Shown here: positions 6,739-7,739 of the stretch, one piece after another | Numbering within the stretch: the stretch's first letter is position 1 | Layout: the number at the start of each line of letters is the position of its first letter | NCBI GenBank assembly: GCA_014379885.1 | Contig: JACMKW010000090.1 | Span: 1 to 7,739, forward strand | Origin: Rhizobacter sp. | Lineage (GTDB): Bacteria; Pseudomonadota; Gammaproteobacteria; Burkholderiales; Burkholderiaceae | Direction of reading: 5' to 3' | DNA length: 7,739 nucleotides | Notes under the pieces: model-generated | Databases searched by the model: none | The model's input: the letters and a program-made list of their open reading frames with translations, nothing else | Told to the model about the DNA's origin: nothing | Program-made: the position numbers and the translations under genes

Positions 6739-7266
6739 CTCAATGGACCGTAGTTTTAACGCCCTGCGATGTGTTTCCGCATCCGAGCTCGAAAGGTGGC
6801 CGAACTCGCGAGTATCGGGTTTCAAGAGCTCCCAAGGTGGATTGGTGACCACAATGTCATGTTGCTCGGGGGAGCCGTTAGAAAAACTATCTCCAATGTC
6901 GAGGCGCACCTCGACAGAAAGTCCGTGGCTCAGCGCGATCGCGATAACGGAACTTCTAGCGGCCTCTACGGCGAGGGCGTCTATGTCCTTGAGCGATACG
7001 ACCCAGTTCCTAACGCGCAAAACGGGTTCGCGCGAGGCCAACCGCAGCACTTCGACAACTAGGCGTCCGTCTCCACAAAAGGGATCACAAATGGCGATAT
7101 CCCTGGAGCGCCGTGCGCACCGTTTTGCCTGCCTCACAACGCGCGTTGCTAGGTCTTCTGCGAGAGCACTAGGCGTATAGAACCGACCCGTGTTCCGCTC
7201 AGTCAGCGTTTTCCCTGCATAGCCGTCGTGCCCAGATTCAAAGCGTTCTAGCGGAGCTTGAAACAT
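6484..7266 (-). pseudogene. N6-adenine DNA methyltransferase, Eco57I-like, C-terminus lost
   Basis: The N-terminal 261 residues of an SAM-dependent DNA methyltransferase that would methylate the exocyclic amine of adenine. From the ATG at 7266: GRFYTPSALAEDLA (28-40) is the usual entry motif of type I/IIG-like enzymes, DPFCGDGRL (61-69) is the SAM-binding motif I, D96 in DIDALAVEAAR is motif II, NPPW (142-145) is catalytic motif IV, and GGCLGIVLPSTIFGD (212-226) is the following conserved strand-loop. The target-recognition region expected further on is absent: after VDQA the frame, though open to 5512, reads antisense of the exported-protein and protease genes. I chose 7266 because GAGAGG (7271-7276) precedes it by 4 nt. 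A TTG at 7410 would add 48 low-complexity residues and cross the promoter. The enzyme is probably inactive as it stands. It could be from a restriction-modification, BREX-like or phage context. Confidence 0.75.
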
Positions 7267-7295
7267 CGGGCCTCTCGAGGGATCGTTCGCCGGAG

Positions 7296-7324
7296 ATTGT
7301 GAAGAGTCTGGAGACTCGCGTCTA
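7296..7324 (-). promoter_or_regulatory. Candidate methyltransferase promoter with an operator-like palindrome in the spacer
   Basis: Read on the minus strand, TAGACG (7319-7324, 4/6 to the -35 consensus) and CACAAT (7296-7301, 4/6 to the -10 consensus) are separated by exactly 17 bp. Inside the spacer lies a perfect 6-2-6 inverted repeat, GAGTCT-GG-AGACTC (7304-7317, plus strand). Transcription would begin about 23 nt before the methyltransferase ATG. A protein bound to the palindrome would block polymerase, the arrangement expected for a repressed or autoregulated promoter. Confidence 0.45.
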
Positions 7325-7383
7325 GAGGCCTTGGCGACCGCCGGCTCGAAACCGGGAATTAGGCTCGAACTCCCGCACTCCGC

Positions 7384-7411
7384 TTGACAGCTGGGCCGAT
7401 CCGCCCGCAAT
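7384..7411 (+). promoter_or_regulatory. Candidate promoter of the winged-helix gene
   Basis: TTGACA at 7384-7389 is a perfect -35 hexamer. The best -10 at allowed spacing is CGCAAT (7406-7411, 16 bp), which matches only 3 of 6 positions. Transcription would start near 7418, about 30 nt before the strong Shine-Dalgarno at 7449-7457. It points away from the methyltransferase promoter, so the two genes would be divergently expressed from one 188-bp region. Confidence 0.35.
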
Positions 7412-7448
7412 CAGCTATCTCGACGGAAACGGATACCAAGCAACCATA

Positions 7449-7463
7449 AAGGAGGTGGCGCTG
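7449..7463 (+). promoter_or_regulatory. Near-perfect Shine-Dalgarno followed by CTG
   Basis: AAGGAGGTG (7449-7457) is complementary to nine consecutive bases of the usual 16S rRNA 3' tail. The core GGAGG ends 5 nt before CTG at 7461-7463, which is in frame with the winged-helix protein; no ATG, GTG or TTG in that frame lies at normal distance. It suggests a rare CTG initiation, or a sequence error at the start codon. Confidence 0.5.
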
Positions 7464-7739
7464 CTCGATATCGTTGAACAAAATTGTGACGGCTCAGATT
7501 CCAAGAGTCGGCGAAAGCGGCCCACCGGCGTCAAGCTTTTGCTTCTCGATCTAATGCGAGACGCCGGGTCCGAAGGCTCAACGTCCGCAGGTATCGTGTC
7601 TCTCGTTCAGGCGACAGTTCCTGATGTTGCAAGGGAAACGGTTAGGTCGCTGTTGTCCCGACTGAAAGTCGATGGCGCATTGGTGTACGTGGGTGACCGC
7701 TACTATGAGAAGAAGTTTGCGCCCAATGAGCACGGCGGC
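7455..7739 (+). CDS. Winged-helix DNA-binding protein (3' partial, start uncertain)
   Basis: An open frame that runs off the window. Counted from GTG 7455, residues about 22-90 form a winged helix-turn-helix: KRPTGVKLLLLDLMRDAG (helix 1), then a helix ending AGIVSLVQATVP, the recognition helix ARETVRSLLSRLKVDG (59-74), and a wing ending in ALVYVGDRYYEKKFAP (75-90). Similar segments occur in uncharacterised proteobacterial proteins that I recall, where they probably bind DNA. There is no ATG before M34. AAGGAGGTG at 7449-7457 is a nearly perfect Shine-Dalgarno, and the in-frame codon at the right distance is CTG 7461; GTG 7455 is part of the Shine-Dalgarno itself. The frame is open back to 7326, so an upstream start or a domain of a larger protein cannot be excluded. 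Being divergent from the methyltransferase, with a palindrome between, it could regulate that gene. Confidence 0.55.
   Translation, partial: MALLDIVEQNCDGSDSKSRRKRPTGVKLLLLDLMRDAGSEGSTSAGIVSLVQATVPDVARETVRSLLSRLKVDGALVYVGDRYYEKKFAPNEHGG

Noticed and set aside
7304..7317. Palindrome as a classical C-box of a restriction-modification controller
   Set aside because: C-boxes that I know have GACT before AGTC with a short spacer; here the order is the reverse and there is a single copy, so only a generic operator is proposed.
1..7739. CRISPR arrays, tRNA or rRNA genes, insertion-sequence ends
   Set aside because: I saw no spaced repeat array, cloverleaf, rRNA-like segment, transposase motif or terminal inverted repeat with target duplication.

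Overview
The window looks like chromosomal DNA of a high-GC betaproteobacterium, probably order Burkholderiales and plausibly Comamonadaceae. This is inferred from the GC-rich coding style and from how closely the proteins resemble families I know from that group; no 16S or other marker is present.

Positions 1 to about 6480 form an ordinary host region. It starts with the 3' part of a class V (alanine-glyoxylate type) PLP aminotransferase. Next, on the same strand, come a stand-alone EAL-domain c-di-GMP phosphodiesterase and a YihG-like membrane acyltransferase. A 12-helix MFS transporter lies on the minus strand, tail to tail with the acyltransferase. Divergent from the transporter is a periplasmic Do-family (DegP/DegQ/MucD) protease with trypsin domain and two PDZ domains, followed by a small exported protein of the carboxypeptidase-regulatory-like (beta-sandwich) type. 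The MFS/protease intergenic region carries three copies of a (T/C)TAACC motif at exact 11-bp steps, placed just upstream of a -10-like element. That is the layout expected for an OmpR/PhoB-family response-regulator site.

At about 6484-6492 the sequence changes character. The small exported protein loses its normal C-terminus, and from the other side an N6-adenine DNA methyltransferase on the minus strand (start 7266) loses its C-terminal half at the same point. Both frames stay open across the junction, but each then reads the antisense of the other gene. Sampled segments to the right have clearly lower GC. This is a junction between two unrelated genomic contexts: an island or deletion boundary, or a chimeric assembly or clone. 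A GATC tetranucleotide lies inside the junction interval, which keeps the artefact explanation open.

Right of the junction, the methyltransferase is divergent from a winged-helix protein that runs off the window. The 188 bp between them hold a -35/-10 pair with a perfect 6-2-6 inverted repeat in its spacer for the methyltransferase, a TTGACA element pointing the other way, and a near-perfect Shine-Dalgarno with no ATG behind it. This looks like part of a regulated restriction-modification or mobile-element module, but too little is present to name a system.
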